Notes: generated by a model from the sequence alone, not told the origin. Positions 28,498-39,792 are shown, counted from the first letter of the stretch. The stretch: 64,000 nt of DNA from Pantoea rodasii (GCF_002095465.1 NZ_MLFP01000007.1:124001-188000), one strand, 5' to 3'. Program-made: numbers and translations.

Positions 28498-30929
28498 GTG
28501 AGTGAATTACCGGTAAGCGAGGTGCTGCCTGCATTGCTGAATGCGCTGTCGCAGTCGCCGCAGGTATTACTGGCGGCCCCCACCGGCGCGGGAAAATCGA
28601 CCTGGTTGCCGTTACAACTGTTGCAACAGGCGCAACTCCAAGGCCGAATCATCATGCTTGAGCCACGTCGTCTGGCGGCCCGTAATGTGGCGCAACGCCT
28701 GGCAGAGCAGCTGGGTGAACAGCCCGGCGCCACCGTGGGATATCGTATGCGCGGAGAAAACTGCTGCGGACCCCATACGCGATTGGAAGTGGTGACCGAA
28801 GGCATTCTGACGCGCATGTTACAGCGCGACCCGATGCTTGAAGGCGTGTCGCTGGTGATTCTCGATGAGTTCCATGAGCGCAGCCTGCAGGCGGATTTAG
28901 CGCTGGCGCTGCTGCTGGACGTGCAGCAAGGGCTGCGCGACGACCTGAAAATTCTGCTGATGTCCGCGACACTGGATAACGATCGTCTGCGACAACTGCT
29001 GCCGGAGGCCCCTTTTATCGTCTCTGAAGGGCGCAGTTTCCCGGTAGCGCGGCGTTACGCATCGCTCAACCTGCAGCCGCGCTTTGAAGAGGCGGTCGCG
29101 CGCGAAGTGGCGCAGATGCTGCGGGAAGAATCGGGCTCGTTGTTATTGTTCTTGCCCGGCGTGGCGGAAATTGAGCGTGTGAAGCGCGAGCTGGAATCCC
29201 GCGTGGGCGAAGACGTTGATCTCTCTCCTTTATATGGCGCCTTATCATTGGATGCGCAGCGTCGCGCCATTCTGCCGTCGCCCGCAGGTCGCCGCAAAGT
29301 GGTGCTCGCGACGAATATCGCAGAAACCAGTTTAACCATCGAGGGTATCCGTTTGGTGGTGGATAGCGCGCTGGAGCGTTCGGCGCAGTTCGATGTGCGC
29401 AGCGGCGTGACGCGCCTGCAAACACAGCGAATCAGCCAGGCTTCCATGACCCAGCGAGCGGGGCGAGCCGGACGACTTGAACCGGGCATCTGTCTGCATT
29501 TGTTGCCGCAGGAGCAAGCGATGCGAGCTGCGGCACAAAGTGAACCCGAGATGCTCAACAGCGACCTGGCCTCGTTGCAGATCGATTTGCTGCAATGGGG
29601 CTGTCAGGATGCGTCACAGCTGCGTTGGCTTGACGCACCACCTTCTCGCAGCATTAAGGCGGCGAATGCACTCCTGACCCGTTTAGGCGCGCTGGAGAAC
29701 GATAAGCTCAACGCACGCGGCCGCAAAATGGCGGCGCTCGGCAGCGATCCGCGTTTGACGGCGATACTCTGCGCAGCAAAGGACAGCGATGCCATCGCCA
29801 GTGCTTGTTTGCTGGTGGCGATTCTGGAAGATCCGCCGCGTAATAGCAGTGCAGATCTGCGTGATGCGCTCAATCGACCTCAGCCGCATTGGCAGAGACG
29901 CGCGCGCCAGTGGCAGCAGCGGCTTAATGCCAGCGCTGGCAAGGTGAATCCCGATCTTTTCCCCTCGTTGCTGGCCGCAGGTTTTGCCGATCGTCTGGCG
30001 CTGCGTCGTGGCACCAGCGCGCGTTATCAGTTGGCCAACGGCATTGGGGCGATGCTGGATGAACAGGATGGCTTGAGCCGGAATGAGTGGCTGATTGCGC
30101 CGACCTTGCTACAAGGCGCCAGCGCTGCCGAAGCCCGCATATTGCTGGCGCTGCCGGTGGAGATGACGGCGTTACGCCTGCAATGTCCTGAACTGGTGAC
30201 GCAGCGCACGGATGTGGAATGGGACGAAGAAAAGGGCACTTTGCGCGCGTGGAGACGCGAATTGGTGGGGGCGCTGGTCCTAAAAGCGCAGCCACAGGCA
30301 CGTCCGGAGCCTGACATTCTGCATCTGGCCATGCTGCGTTGGATCCGCGAAAAAGGGCTCTCGGTACTGGATTGGACACCGCAAGCAGAACAGCTGCGTC
30401 TGCGTTTACACTGCGCGGCCAAATGGCTGCCGGAGGAGGCGTGGCCGCCGCTGGACGATGAAAGCCTGCTGGATTCACTGGAGCGCTGGCTGCTGCCCGA
30501 GATGGGTTCCGTGCGCGATCTCAAAAGCCTGCAAGGCGTCAGTCTTGTCAGCGCATTATTACATTTGCTGACATGGTCACAACGTCAGCGGCTGGATACT
30601 GTGCTGCCAACTCATTACACTGTGCCGACCGGAAGTCGCCTGCCTATTCGTTACGATACTGAAAAGCCCCCGGCGTTGGCAGTGCGCATACAGGAGATGT
30701 TTGGCGAAGCGCAAAACCCGGCGGTGGCTGAAGGCCGTATTCCGCTGGTGCTGGAATTGCTCTCACCCGCGCACCGTCCGTTGCAGATCACCCGTGACCT
30801 GGCGGGGTTCTGGCGGGGGGCGTATCCAGAAGTGCAGAAAGAGATGAAAGGGCGCTATCCCAAACATCCCTGGCCCGACGATCCGGCCAGCGCCTTACCA
30901 ACAAGGCGCACCAAAAATTTTCATCGTGA
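28498..30929 (+). CDS. hrpB: ATP-dependent helicase HrpB, with apparent frameshift at the 3' end
   Basis: DExH-box RNA helicase. Motif I is APTGAGKST, motif II DEFHERS, motif III MSATL, motif VI QRAGRAGR. A GTG at 28498 is chosen because GGGAG lies six bases upstream and it gives the family N terminus; a start at 28459 adds a leader of unknown value. As written the frame runs to 31023 with a 40-residue foreign tail after TRRTK. If the A5 run at 30913-30917 is really A6, the protein ends TRRTKKFSS at 30929, about 810 residues, matching the family length (809 in E. coli). I give the corrected end. Confidence 0.88.
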
Positions 30930-31027
30930 CGCTCTGTGGATCGATTTCAGAGGGTTCTGCCATGCGCAGCACGAGAAAGCAGTTAGAGTAACGGCCGCAG
31001 CCGAAGCTGTGCCTGGAGAATAAAAGC

Positions 31028-33556
31028 ATGTCTGGGAACGATCGCGAACCTATTGGGCGCAAAGGAAAAGCGCCAAAGCCGCCGCGCAGCACTGCGCGTC
31101 GGGGTCGCCGCAGGGAACTTGATGATGATATCGATCAGGATGATTTTGACGAAGATGATGAGGAGAGCACACCAGTGCCACCAAAAGGTAAAGGGAAAGG
31201 AAAACGTCCGCCACGCGGCAAACGTCGTTGGTTAGGCTGGTTGATTAAGCTCTTCCTGGTCTTTGTGGTAGTGATGGTTGCCTGGGGCATCTATCTCGAC
31301 TCAGAAATCCGCAGCCGCATCGACGGTAAAGTGTGGCAGTTACCTGCAGCCGTTTACGGCCGCATGGTGAGCCTCGAACCGGGCATGCCGTACGACAAAA
31401 AAGAGATGATTGCGCTGCTGGAAGGCACGCAGTATCGCGAAGTGTCGCGCATTACCCGTCCCGGCGAATTCAGCGTCAAAGGCAACACCATCGATCTGCT
31501 GCGTCGTCCGTTTGATTTCCCGGACAGCAAAGAAGGGCAGATCAACGCCCGTCTGACGTTCAGCAGTAGCGAACTGAGCGAGATTAAAAACCTCGATACC
31601 GGACGTGATTTTGGCTTCTTCCGCCTCGATCCACGTTTGATCACCATGCTGCAATCGCCGAACGGTGAACAACGTCTGTTCGTGCCGCGCGCAGGATTCC
31701 CGGATCTGCTGGTCAGTACGCTGATCGCCACCGAAGACCGCCATTTTTACGAGCATGACGGCATCAGCCCGTATTCGATTGGTCGTGCGTTCCTCGCCAA
31801 CATTACCGCTGGTAAAGCGGTGCAGGGCGGCAGTACGTTGACGCAGCAGCTGGTGAAAAACCTGTTCCTGACCAATGAGCGTTCACTGTGGCGTAAAGCG
31901 CGTGAAGCCTATATGGCCGTGATCATGGATGCGCGCTACAGCAAAGATCGTATCCTTGAGCTGTATCTGAACGAGGTGTATCTCGGTCAGGCTGGCAACG
32001 ATCAAATTCGTGGCTTCCCGCTGGCGAGTCTGTATTACTTTGGTCGTCCGGTGGATGAGCTGAGCCTCGATCAACAGGCGATGCTGGTCGGCATGGTGAA
32101 AGGTGCGTCGCTGTATAACCCGTGGCGCAACCCGAAACTGGCGCTGGAACGTCGTAACCTGGTGCTGCGTTTGCTGCAACAGCAGAACGTCATCGACCAG
32201 GAGCTGTATGACATGCTCTCTGCGCGTCCGCTGGGTGTGCAGCCGAAAGGCGGCGTGATCACACCTCAGCCTGCTTTTATGCAGATGGTGCGTAACGAGT
32301 TGCAGGCCAAACTGGGCGACAAGGTAAAAGATCTGTCTGGCGTGAAGATCTTCACTACGCTGGATCCGATTTCACAGGATGCGGCAGAAAAAGCGGTGGA
32401 AGATGGCATTCCAGCGCTGAAGAAGCAGCGTGGCTTGAAGGATCTGGAAACCGCAATGGTGGTGGTTGACCGCTTCAGTGGTGAAGTACGCGCCATGGTC
32501 GGCGGTTCCGATCCGCAGTTTGCCGGATACAACCGTGCGCTGCAGGCGCGTCGTTCGATTGGTTCACTGGCAAAACCAGCGACCTATTTAACCGCGCTAG
32601 GCCAGCCAAACACTTATCGCCTGAACAGTTGGATTGCCGACGAACCGATTGCCCTGAAGCAGCCAAATGGATCGGTCTGGAAGCCGATGAATGACGATAA
32701 GCGCTTCAGTGGCAAAGTGATGCTGGTGGACGCGCTGACCAACTCCATGAACGTACCGACGGTCAATCTGGGGATGACGCTGGGGCTGAATTCCGTGGTC
32801 GATACCTGGACGAAGCTGGGCGTACCGAAAGATCAGCTGAATCCAGTGCCAGCAATGCTGCTGGGAGCCCTGAACCTGACACCAATCGAAGTGGCGCAGG
32901 CGTTCCAGTCGATTGCCAGCGGCGGTAACCGTGCGGACCTGTCAGCGGTACGTTCGGTGATCGCAGAAGATGGCACGGTGTTGTATCAGAGCTTCCCGCA
33001 GGCGCAGCGCGTAGAACCGGCGCAGGCGGCTTATCTGACGTTGTATACCATGCAGCAGGTTGCCGATCACGGTACTGCACGCGCGTTGGGTGCACGCTAT
33101 CCGAATGCTCATCTGGCGGGCAAAACCGGTACCACCAATGACCTGATTGATAGCTGGTTTGCGGGTGTCGATGGTAAAGAAGTGGCCATCACCTGGGTGG
33201 GCCGCGACAACAACCAAACCTCGAAACTGTATGGTGCGAGCGGGGCGATGCAGATTTATCGTCGCTACCTCGATAACCAGGCACCGATGCCGCTGCAACT
33301 GACACCGCCGGAAGATATCACGCAGATGAACGTCGATTCTGCCGGTAACTTCGTGTGCGGTACAGGCAGCAGCACCTGGCGTTCACTGCCAGTATGGACT
33401 TTGGATCCTGCCTCGCTGTGTCAGCAACAGCAGCAACAGATCCAACAGCAGCAAGAGTCGCAACCGCAACAGCAGTCACCTCAGCAGCAGCAGGGTGAGC
33501 AGAAAGACGCTGACGGTGTCGCCGGCTGGATCAAAGATATGTTCGGCAGCAAATAG
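31028..33556 (+). CDS. mrcB: Penicillin-binding protein 1B
   Basis: Bifunctional class A PBP, glycosyltransferase plus transpeptidase, 842 residues, anchored in the inner membrane. After an acidic/basic cytoplasmic tail, one membrane helix ([20 protein letters not shown]) lies near residues 70-92. The GT51 catalytic segment is [15 protein letters not shown], followed by [15 protein letters not shown]. The transpeptidase serine is in [13 protein letters not shown], with later motifs SMN and KTGTTND. The C terminus is unusually glutamine-rich (many Q runs before [11 protein letters not shown]). Transcribed alone, with a strong terminator after it. Confidence 0.97.
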   Translation: MSGNDREPIGRKGKAPKPPRSTARRGRRRELDDDIDQDDFDEDDEESTPVPPKGKGKGKRPPRGKRRWLGWLIKLFLVFVVVMVAWGIYLDSEIRSRIDGKVWQLPAAVYGRMVSLEPGMPYDKKEMIALLEGTQYREVSRITRPGEFSVKGNTIDLLRRPFDFPDSKEGQINARLTFSSSELSEIKNLDTGRDFGFFRLDPRLITMLQSPNGEQRLFVPRAGFPDLLVSTLIATEDRHFYEHDGISPYSIGRAFLANITAGKAVQGGSTLTQQLVKNLFLTNERSLWRKAREAYMAVIMDARYSKDRILELYLNEVYLGQAGNDQIRGFPLASLYYFGRPVDELSLDQQAMLVGMVKGASLYNPWRNPKLALERRNLVLRLLQQQNVIDQELYDMLSARPLGVQPKGGVITPQPAFMQMVRNELQAKLGDKVKDLSGVKIFTTLDPISQDAAEKAVEDGIPALKKQRGLKDLETAMVVVDRFSGEVRAMVGGSDPQFAGYNRALQARRSIGSLAKPATYLTALGQPNTYRLNSWIADEPIALKQPNGSVWKPMNDDKRFSGKVMLVDALTNSMNVPTVNLGMTLGLNSVVDTWTKLGVPKDQLNPVPAMLLGALNLTPIEVAQAFQSIASGGNRADLSAVRSVIAEDGTVLYQSFPQAQRVEPAQAAYLTLYTMQQVADHGTARALGARYPNAHLAGKTGTTNDLIDSWFAGVDGKEVAITWVGRDNNQTSKLYGASGAMQIYRRYLDNQAPMPLQLTPPEDITQMNVDSAGNFVCGTGSSTWRSLPVWTLDPASLCQQQQQQIQQQQESQPQQQSPQQQQGEQKDADGVAGWIKDMFGSK

Positions 33557-33572
33557 TTAGCTGCAGAAAGTA

Positions 33573-33596
33573 CAGGGCGCTTCGGCGCCCTTTTTT
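33573..33596 (+). terminator. Rho-independent terminator of mrcB
   Basis: AGGGCGC and GCGCCCT form a stem with a TTCG loop, followed by T6. It begins 17 bases after the mrcB stop. Confidence 0.9.
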
Positions 33597-33712
33597 ACGT
33601 CTGCACTATTGTTAATCGCGATCATGGATATGCACGATCTGGTCGCAAACGCTCCGCTATCAGGCATTACATCTTGCGGATCTTGCAGAACTTCGCCTAA
33701 AATCCGTGCGTC

Positions 33713-33735
33713 TAATAATCATTCTCGTTTTCATT
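33713..33735 (+). promoter_or_regulatory. Fur box upstream of fhuA
   Basis: TAATAATCATTCTCGTTTTC resembles the Fur consensus GATAATGATAATCATTATC and is nearly identical in its left half to the known E. coli fhuA operator. It lies about 40-60 bases before the fhuA ATG, where it would cover the promoter, implying iron repression of fhuACDB. Confidence 0.75.
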
Positions 33736-33774
33736 CGCCTGCATCGTTGTTTCCTTTTTTCGAGAGATCCTTTT

Positions 33775-35976
33775 ATGAATGCGCGAAATTTTAATCCTTG
33801 TTCTGCCCGTGCTGCGACTTCCCGTCGTCCGCTCGCTTTAATCATTTCATTAACTCTGGGCACGCTGAGCGCACAGGCGCTGGCGGAAGATACCGTGGTG
33901 GTCACCGGTAATGGCGGCAGCAGCGCAGCGCAGGAAAGCGCATGGGGCCCGGCTCCCACTATTGCTGCCAAGCAAAGTGCCACCGGTACCAAAACCGATA
34001 CGCCGATTGAGAAAAACCCTCAGTCGGTTTCGGTGGTGACTCAGGAAGAGATGTCGATGCACGCGGTGACCAGCGTTAAAGGTGCATTTAACTACACGGC
34101 GGGTGTGTTAACCGGTAACCGTGGCAGCTCAAGCGTGATCGATGCGCTGTCAATTCGCGGCTTCAGCGAAACCAATACCAACCAATACCTTGATGGCCTG
34201 AAACTGCAGGGTGATAACTACTCTGAGTTTGCTATCGATCCTTACTTCCTGGAACGCGCCGAGCTGTTGCGCGGTCCGGTATCGGTGCTGTACGGCAAAA
34301 GCAACCCGGGCGGCGTCGTGTCGCTGGTGAGTAAGCGCCCGACGCAGGAAACGCTGCGTGAAGTGCAGTTCCAGATGGGCACTGACAACCTGTTCTCAAC
34401 GGGCTTCGATTTCGGCGGTTCGCTGGATGATGACGGCGTGTATAGCTATCGTCTGACGGGCCTGGCCCGCAGCGCTGATGCGCAGCAGGATATGAACAAA
34501 GAGAAGCGATACACCATTGCGCCTTCGTTCAGCTGGCGTCCCGATGCCAATACCCGCTTTGATCTGCTGACCTACTTCCAGAATGAACCGGAAACCGGTT
34601 ATTACGGCTGGTTGCCGCGTCAGGGCACCGTGGTAGGTATTACCCGCCCGGACGGCAGCAGCTACAAACTGCCAACCAACTTTGATGAAGGCGAAGACAG
34701 CAATAAGATCTCGCGCAACACCAAGATGGTGGGCTACAACTTCGAGCACAGCTTTAACGATACCTGGACGGTGCGTCAGAATCTGCGCTATGCGGATTTA
34801 CGTACGGGATATCGCAGTATTTACGGTAATGGCTTCAACGCCGCCACCAATGAAATTACCCGTGGTTCTGCGGTTTCAGATGAGAAGTTAAACCAATTCG
34901 CGGTAGATACGCAGGCACAGGCTAAATTTGGCACTGGCGCGGTGGATCATACTTTGCTGATGGGCGTGGATTATCAGCGCACACGTAATGATATTGATGC
35001 GGCGTTTGGCTCAGCATTCCCAATCAGTGCGACCAATCCTCAATACGGTAACGATGCACTAGATGGTGCTGCATTCCCTTACCAATATCTGAATCGCCAA
35101 GAGCAAACCGGCCTGTACACCCAGGATCAGATGGAGTGGAACCGTTGGGTTCTGACCTTAGGGGGGCGTTACGATTATGCGATGACTTCAGCACTGAATC
35201 GTAATGGCAACACGGAAGAGAAAAACCATGATCAGGCCTTCACCTGGCGTGGCGGTTTAAACTACGTCTTTGATAACGGTATTGCGCCTTACTTCAGCTA
35301 CAGCGAATCGTTTATCCCAACGGCGGGTACCACATCCAGCGGTGAAACTTTCGACCCTTCACGTGCGAAGCAGTATGAAGCCGGGGTGAAATACGTACCG
35401 AAAGACCGCCCAATCGTGATTACCGGTGCGATCTATCAACTGACCAAAACCAAGAACCTGACGCCAGACCCAAACAATATTAATTTCAGCGTACAGAGCG
35501 GTGAAATCCGTTCACGCGGTGTTGAGTTGGAAGCCAAGGCGGCGGTGAACGCCAATATCAACATGACGGCGTCCTACACCTACACTGATGCCGAATACAC
35601 TGAAGACACCGTGCTGAAGGGAAGAACGCCGGTTCAGGTGCCGAAGCATATGGCCTCGCTGTGGGGTGACTATACCTTCCATGAGACTGCGCTTTCAGGC
35701 GTGACGCTGGGCGCAGGTGTACGTTATGTTGGCGAAAGCAAAGGCCTTTATTCAACAGGCGACAACATCAATCAAAACTTCGATGTGGCAGGTTACACCA
35801 CCGTCGATGCCGCGCTGAAATATGACCTTGGTCGCTTTGGCCTGCCGGGCTCGACGGTTGGCGTTAACATCAACAACTTGTTCGATCGTGAATACGTTGC
35901 CAGCTGCTATCGTGATTACGCCTGCTACTGGGGCGCTGAGCGTCAAATCGTTGGTACGGCGACCTTCCGCTTCTGA
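33775..35976 (+). CDS. fhuA: TonB-dependent ferrichrome outer-membrane receptor
   Basis: Outer-membrane beta-barrel for ferric hydroxamates, 733 residues. A signal peptide ends at SAQALA. The mature N terminus carries a TonB-box-like DTVVVTG, followed by the plug domain (NPQSVSVVTQEEM, LSIRGFSETNTNQYLDGL, LLRGPVSVLYGKSNPGGVVSLVS). The 22-strand barrel ends in a C-terminal aromatic, TFRF. The ATG at 33775 yields the signal peptide; the upstream extension covers the Fur box. Heads fhuACDB. Confidence 0.94.
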   Translation: MNARNFNPCSARAATSRRPLALIISLTLGTLSAQALAEDTVVVTGNGGSSAAQESAWGPAPTIAAKQSATGTKTDTPIEKNPQSVSVVTQEEMSMHAVTSVKGAFNYTAGVLTGNRGSSSVIDALSIRGFSETNTNQYLDGLKLQGDNYSEFAIDPYFLERAELLRGPVSVLYGKSNPGGVVSLVSKRPTQETLREVQFQMGTDNLFSTGFDFGGSLDDDGVYSYRLTGLARSADAQQDMNKEKRYTIAPSFSWRPDANTRFDLLTYFQNEPETGYYGWLPRQGTVVGITRPDGSSYKLPTNFDEGEDSNKISRNTKMVGYNFEHSFNDTWTVRQNLRYADLRTGYRSIYGNGFNAATNEITRGSAVSDEKLNQFAVDTQAQAKFGTGAVDHTLLMGVDYQRTRNDIDAAFGSAFPISATNPQYGNDALDGAAFPYQYLNRQEQTGLYTQDQMEWNRWVLTLGGRYDYAMTSALNRNGNTEEKNHDQAFTWRGGLNYVFDNGIAPYFSYSESFIPTAGTTSSGETFDPSRAKQYEAGVKYVPKDRPIVITGAIYQLTKTKNLTPDPNNINFSVQSGEIRSRGVELEAKAAVNANINMTASYTYTDAEYTEDTVLKGRTPVQVPKHMASLWGDYTFHETALSGVTLGAGVRYVGESKGLYSTGDNINQNFDVAGYTTVDAALKYDLGRFGLPGSTVGVNINNLFDREYVASCYRDYACYWGAERQIVGTATFRF

Positions 35977-35990
35977 TTCGTCATGTAATA

Positions 35991-36015
35991 CGGGTGCGGC
36001 CAAGGGCCGCACCCG
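35991..36015 (+). other. GC-rich hairpin in the fhuA-fhuC gap
   Basis: CGGGTGCGGCC and GGCCGCACCCG pair around an AAG loop, with no T run after it. More likely an RNA-stabilising or attenuating structure that lowers expression of fhuCDB relative to fhuA than a full terminator (inference). Confidence 0.6.
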
Positions 36016-36057
36016 GCAAAATCAGCACTGTTTTGTGTTTATTAATCAGGGATAACC

Positions 36058-36852
36058 ATGCAGCATCCGCATCACCAGGAAACCACCTTTACGCTGGATA
36101 ACGTCAGCTTTCGCGTGCCTGGGCGCACGCTGCTGCATCCACTTTCACTCACCTTTGCACCCGGTAAAGTCACGGCGCTGATTGGTCACAACGGCTCTGG
36201 CAAATCCACTCTGCTTAAAATGCTCGGTCGCCACCACGCGGCGAGTGAAGGGCGGGTATTGCTGAATGACGATGAGGTGGACAACTGGGGCAGCAAAGAT
36301 TTTGCGCGCCAGGTGGCGTATCTACCCCAGCAGTTACCGGCAGCGGAAGGAATGACGGTGCGTGAGCTGGTAGCGATTGGTCGTTATCCATGGCACGGCG
36401 CGCTGGGGCGCTACGGCCAGGAAGACCGTGACCGCGTAGAGGAAGCGATTACGCTGGTGGGACTGAAACCGTTCGCCGGGCGTCTGGTGGACAGCCTGTC
36501 AGGCGGTGAGCGTCAGCGTGCGTGGCTGGCCATGTTAGTGGCGCAGAACAGCCGTTGTTTGCTGCTGGATGAACCGACGTCGGCGCTGGATATCGCCCAT
36601 CAGGTTGATGTGCTGGCCTTGATACAGCGCCTGAGCCGCGAGCGGGGGTTAACAGTGATTGCCGTACTGCATGACATCAACATGGCGGCGCGTTATTGCG
36701 ATCGCCTGGTGGCGCTACGAGGCGGTGAAATGATTGCCGAGGGCGGCCCTGAGGTGATCATGCAAGCCGATGTGCTGGGCAATATCTACGGTATTCCGAT
36801 GGGCATTCTGCCTCATCCACAGGGCGGTGCGCCCGTCAGTTTTGTTTACTGA
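36058..36852 (+). CDS. fhuC: Ferric-hydroxamate ABC transporter ATP-binding protein
   Basis: 264-residue ATPase energising import across the inner membrane. Walker A is GHNGSGKST near residue 43; the signature is LSGGERQRAWLAML, Walker B CLLLDEPTSALD, and the switch histidine is in VLHDINMAARYCDR. Length and order (fhuA-C-D-B) match E. coli. It follows the hairpin after fhuA and precedes fhuD by nine bases. Confidence 0.96.
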   Translation: MQHPHHQETTFTLDNVSFRVPGRTLLHPLSLTFAPGKVTALIGHNGSGKSTLLKMLGRHHAASEGRVLLNDDEVDNWGSKDFARQVAYLPQQLPAAEGMTVRELVAIGRYPWHGALGRYGQEDRDRVEEAITLVGLKPFAGRLVDSLSGGERQRAWLAMLVAQNSRCLLLDEPTSALDIAHQVDVLALIQRLSRERGLTVIAVLHDINMAARYCDRLVALRGGEMIAEGGPEVIMQADVLGNIYGIPMGILPHPQGGAPVSFVY

Positions 36853-36861
36853 GGCCTCGCC

Positions 36862-37740
36862 ATGTTCGACATTTCCCGCCGTCGCTTATTGACGGCGCTG
36901 GCACTTTCGCCACTGATGAATGTTGCCCCACTACGCGCGGCAATACCTGATCTGCAGCGCATCCTGGCGCTGGAGTGGCTGCCGGTGGAGTTACTGATGG
37001 CGCTGGGTGTTTCACCGCTCGGTGTGGCCGATTTGCGTAACTACAACATCTGGGTGGGCGAGCCGCTGCTGCCTGCCAGCACTATTGATCTCGGCTTGCG
37101 CACCGAACCCAATCTGGAACTGATGACGCAGCTCGAACCTTCCTTAATCCTGCACTCCAACGGCTACGGTCCTGGGCTGGATAAACTCGATCGCATCGCA
37201 CCTACCATGGGCTTTGATCTCAATAGCGGCGACGGTAAACCGCTCAGCACTGCCCGCAAATCACTGCATGCACTCGGTGCCCGGCTGGGGCGTGAAGCGC
37301 AGGCCGCACAACATCTGCAATTCCTTGACGAGCAGCTAGCGGCGGCGCGGGAGCGTCTGAAGCCTTGGGCGGATCGCCCGGTGCTGCTGATGTCATTAAT
37401 GGACAGCCGCCACGCGATCACCTTTGGCACCAACAGTCTGTTTCTGGAAGTGATGGAAATCCTTGGCCTGAGCAACGCCTGGCATGGTGAAACCAACTTC
37501 TGGGGCAGCGCCGTAGTGGGGCTTGAACGGCTGGCCGATGTCGGCGATGTGCAGGTGATCTGCTTTGATCACGACAACGATCGGGATATGCAGCAGGTGA
37601 TGAAAACCGCGCTGTGGCAGGCATTGCCGTTTATTCGCAGCGGCCGCTTTCAGCGCGTTCCGGCGGTGTGGTATTACGGCGCGACCTATTCGGCGCTGAA
37701 ATTTGTTCGCGTGCTGGAACACGCGCTGGAGTCGCAATGA
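36862..37740 (+). CDS. fhuD: Ferric-hydroxamate periplasmic binding protein
   Basis: 292-residue cluster-A-III (helical-backbone) substrate-binding protein that delivers ferric hydroxamates to FhuB. The N terminus MFDISRRRLLTALALSPL contains a twin-arginine-type motif; cleavage is probably after PLRA. Characteristic residues include WVGEPLLPASTIDLGLRTEPNLELM and VPAVWYYGATYSALKF. The stop overlaps the fhuB ATG (ATGA). Confidence 0.95.
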   Translation: MFDISRRRLLTALALSPLMNVAPLRAAIPDLQRILALEWLPVELLMALGVSPLGVADLRNYNIWVGEPLLPASTIDLGLRTEPNLELMTQLEPSLILHSNGYGPGLDKLDRIAPTMGFDLNSGDGKPLSTARKSLHALGARLGREAQAAQHLQFLDEQLAAARERLKPWADRPVLLMSLMDSRHAITFGTNSLFLEVMEILGLSNAWHGETNFWGSAVVGLERLADVGDVQVICFDHDNDRDMQQVMKTALWQALPFIRSGRFQRVPAVWYYGATYSALKFVRVLEHALESQ

Positions 37741-39715
37741 TGCGCCATCGTCTCTTTCCTGTGATGCTGCTGAGCAGCATGTTCTTGCTGGCGCTGGCGC
37801 TGACCTATATCAACCTGCGTGAAGCCTTGCCCGTGGCGCAGTGGCAGCAGGCTCTCTTTGCCCCCGATATCAACAGTATTCAACAAGTGGTGTTCCATCA
37901 CAGCCTGTTGTCGCGGCTGGCCCTGGCGCTGCTGGTGGGCGCGGGCCTCGGATTGGCTGGCCTGCTGTTTCAACAGGTGCTGCGCAATCCGCTGGCCGAA
38001 CCGACTACGCTGGGCGTGTCATCGGGCGCGCAACTCGGTATTACCGTTGCGACGCTCTGGCACTTGCCGGGCGGCGAGCTGACGCAGCAATTTGCCGCGA
38101 TGGCCGGTGCGGTGCTGGTGGGCATTCTGGTGTTTGGCGTGGCATGGGGCAAACGGCTGTCGCCGGTAACGCTGATCCTCGCCGGGCTGGTGCTCAGCTT
38201 ATATGCCGGTTCGGTGAACCAAATCTTTGCCATCTTCAACCACGACCAACTGCTGAATATGTTCCTGTGGAGCACTGGCGCACTGAATCAGATGGATGGG
38301 CATAACGTCGCGATGCTGTGGCCACGTCTGCTGCTGGCCTTTGTGGTCGCACTGGCACTGTTACGTCCGCTGACGCTGATGGGGCTGGATGATGGCGTGG
38401 CAAAAACCTCGGACTGGCGCTGTCGGTGGCGCGCATTGCCTCTCTGGCGTTGGCCATCTTGCTGAGTGCGCAATTGGTAAACGTCGCCGGGATTATTGGT
38501 TTTATCGGCCTGTTTGCGCCGCTGCTGGCGAAAATGCTGGGCGGCCGCCGCTTGCTGAGCCGCATGTTGCTGGCGCCGCTGATCGGTGCCTTACTGCTGT
38601 GGCTCGCCGATCAGTGCGTGCTGTGGCTGACCAGCCACTGGCGCGAAGTCTCCACCGGAACGGCGACGGCGCTGATCGGTGTGCCGATTCTGCTGTGGCT
38701 ATTGCCGCGATTGCGCACCGGTTCGGTTCCTCCGGCGATGAATATCGGTGACAAAGTGCCGGCAGAGCGTCAAAAGGTGCTGCTATGGTGCGGCATCGGT
38801 TTAGGGATTTTGGCACTGTTGAGTGCTGCTGGCCTGTCGTTTGGTCGCGATGCGCATAGCTGGACGTGGGCGAGCGGTGAAATGCTGCATCAGCTGTTGC
38901 CGTGGCGTGCACCGCGCGTGCTGGCGGCGCTGGTGGTGGGCATGATGCTGGGTGTGGCCGGTGCGCTGATTCAACGCCTCACCGGCAACCCGATGGCAAG
39001 CCCGGAAGTATTAGGCATCAGCTCCGGTGCGGCCTGTGGTGTGGTGGTGATGATGTTCTTCGTGCCCGGCGATGCGGTGGCATGGCTGCTGCCAGCCGGG
39101 GCACTGGGCGCGGCGCTGACGCTGCTGGTGATTATGCTGGTCGCCAGTCGCGGTGGCTTCTCACCGGAACGGATGCTGCTGGCGGGTATGGCGCTCAACA
39201 GTGCGTTTGTCACTTTGCTGATGGTGTTAATGGCGAGCGGCGATCCGCGGATGGGCGGTCTGCTGAGCTGGATTTCCGGTTCAACCTACAACATCAATCT
39301 GTCGCAAGCAGTGCAAAGTGCCGTGGTGGGTATCATCCTGATAGCACTAGCCCCGCTGGCGAGTCGCTGGCTCACGCTGCTGCCGTTGGGCAGCGCTACG
39401 GCGCGTTCGGCCGGTATGGCATTGACCGGCTCGCGTCTGAGCTTGCTGCTGCTGGCGGCGGCGCTGACGGCAACGGCCACCTTAACCATTGGTCCGTTGA
39501 GTTTTGTCGGTTTGATGGCGCCGCATATCGTGCGCATGCTAGGTTTCCGGCGTGCCTTACCGCAGGTGTTGATGGCGGGATTATTAGGCGGCGGGTTGAT
39601 GGTGTTTGCCGACTGGTGTGGCAGGATGCTGGCGTTCCCGGATCAGATCCCGGCAGGGCTGATGGCGACCTTCTTTGGCGCGCCGTACTTTATCTGGCTG
39701 TTGCGTCGCGCATAA
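37737..39715 (+). CDS. fhuB: Ferric-hydroxamate ABC permease FhuB, with apparent single-base frameshift
   Basis: Double-length permease made of two fused FecCD-type halves, about 659 residues when corrected (E. coli 660). GGAG lies five bases before the ATG that overlaps the fhuD stop. The first frame holds NPLAEPTTLGVSSGAQLG and continues to LDDGVAK; then NLGLALSVARIASLAL is found in the next frame, which runs to 39715. The A5 run at 38402-38406 should be A6. The second half has the parallel NPMASPEVLGISSGAACG. The stop codon lies inside a tandem repeat unit that begins at 39709. Confidence 0.92.
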
Positions 39716-39792
39716 ATGCGCAACCTACGGCAATGGGTTTCTGTGGGGCACGCATAAATGCGCAGATTTCGGCAATGGGTGTCTGCGGGGTA
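39709..39792. repeat. Two tandem 42-bp repeats at the end of fhuB
   Basis: Units 39709-39750 and 39751-39792 share CGCATAAATGCGC and GGCAATGGGT and differ at roughly eight positions. GCGCATAAATGCGC is itself near-palindromic. The first unit supplies the fhuB stop codon. Possibly another member of the dispersed 'gcg-attta-cgc' family seen at 2926, 13266 and 17301. Confidence 0.75.

Noticed and set aside
29924..30478. 184-residue minus-strand frame within hrpB
   Set aside because: Antisense to conserved HrpB sequence, Pro/Ala/Arg-rich, no ribosome-binding site.
30930..31023. Natural 31-residue extension of HrpB up to 31023
   Set aside because: The tail after TRRTK has no counterpart in the family, and adding one A to the A5 run gives the normal end.
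33601..33774. Small gene upstream of fhuA (61-residue frame from 33609)
   Set aside because: It runs over the Fur box and promoter and ends in the fhuA start region, with no ribosome-binding site.
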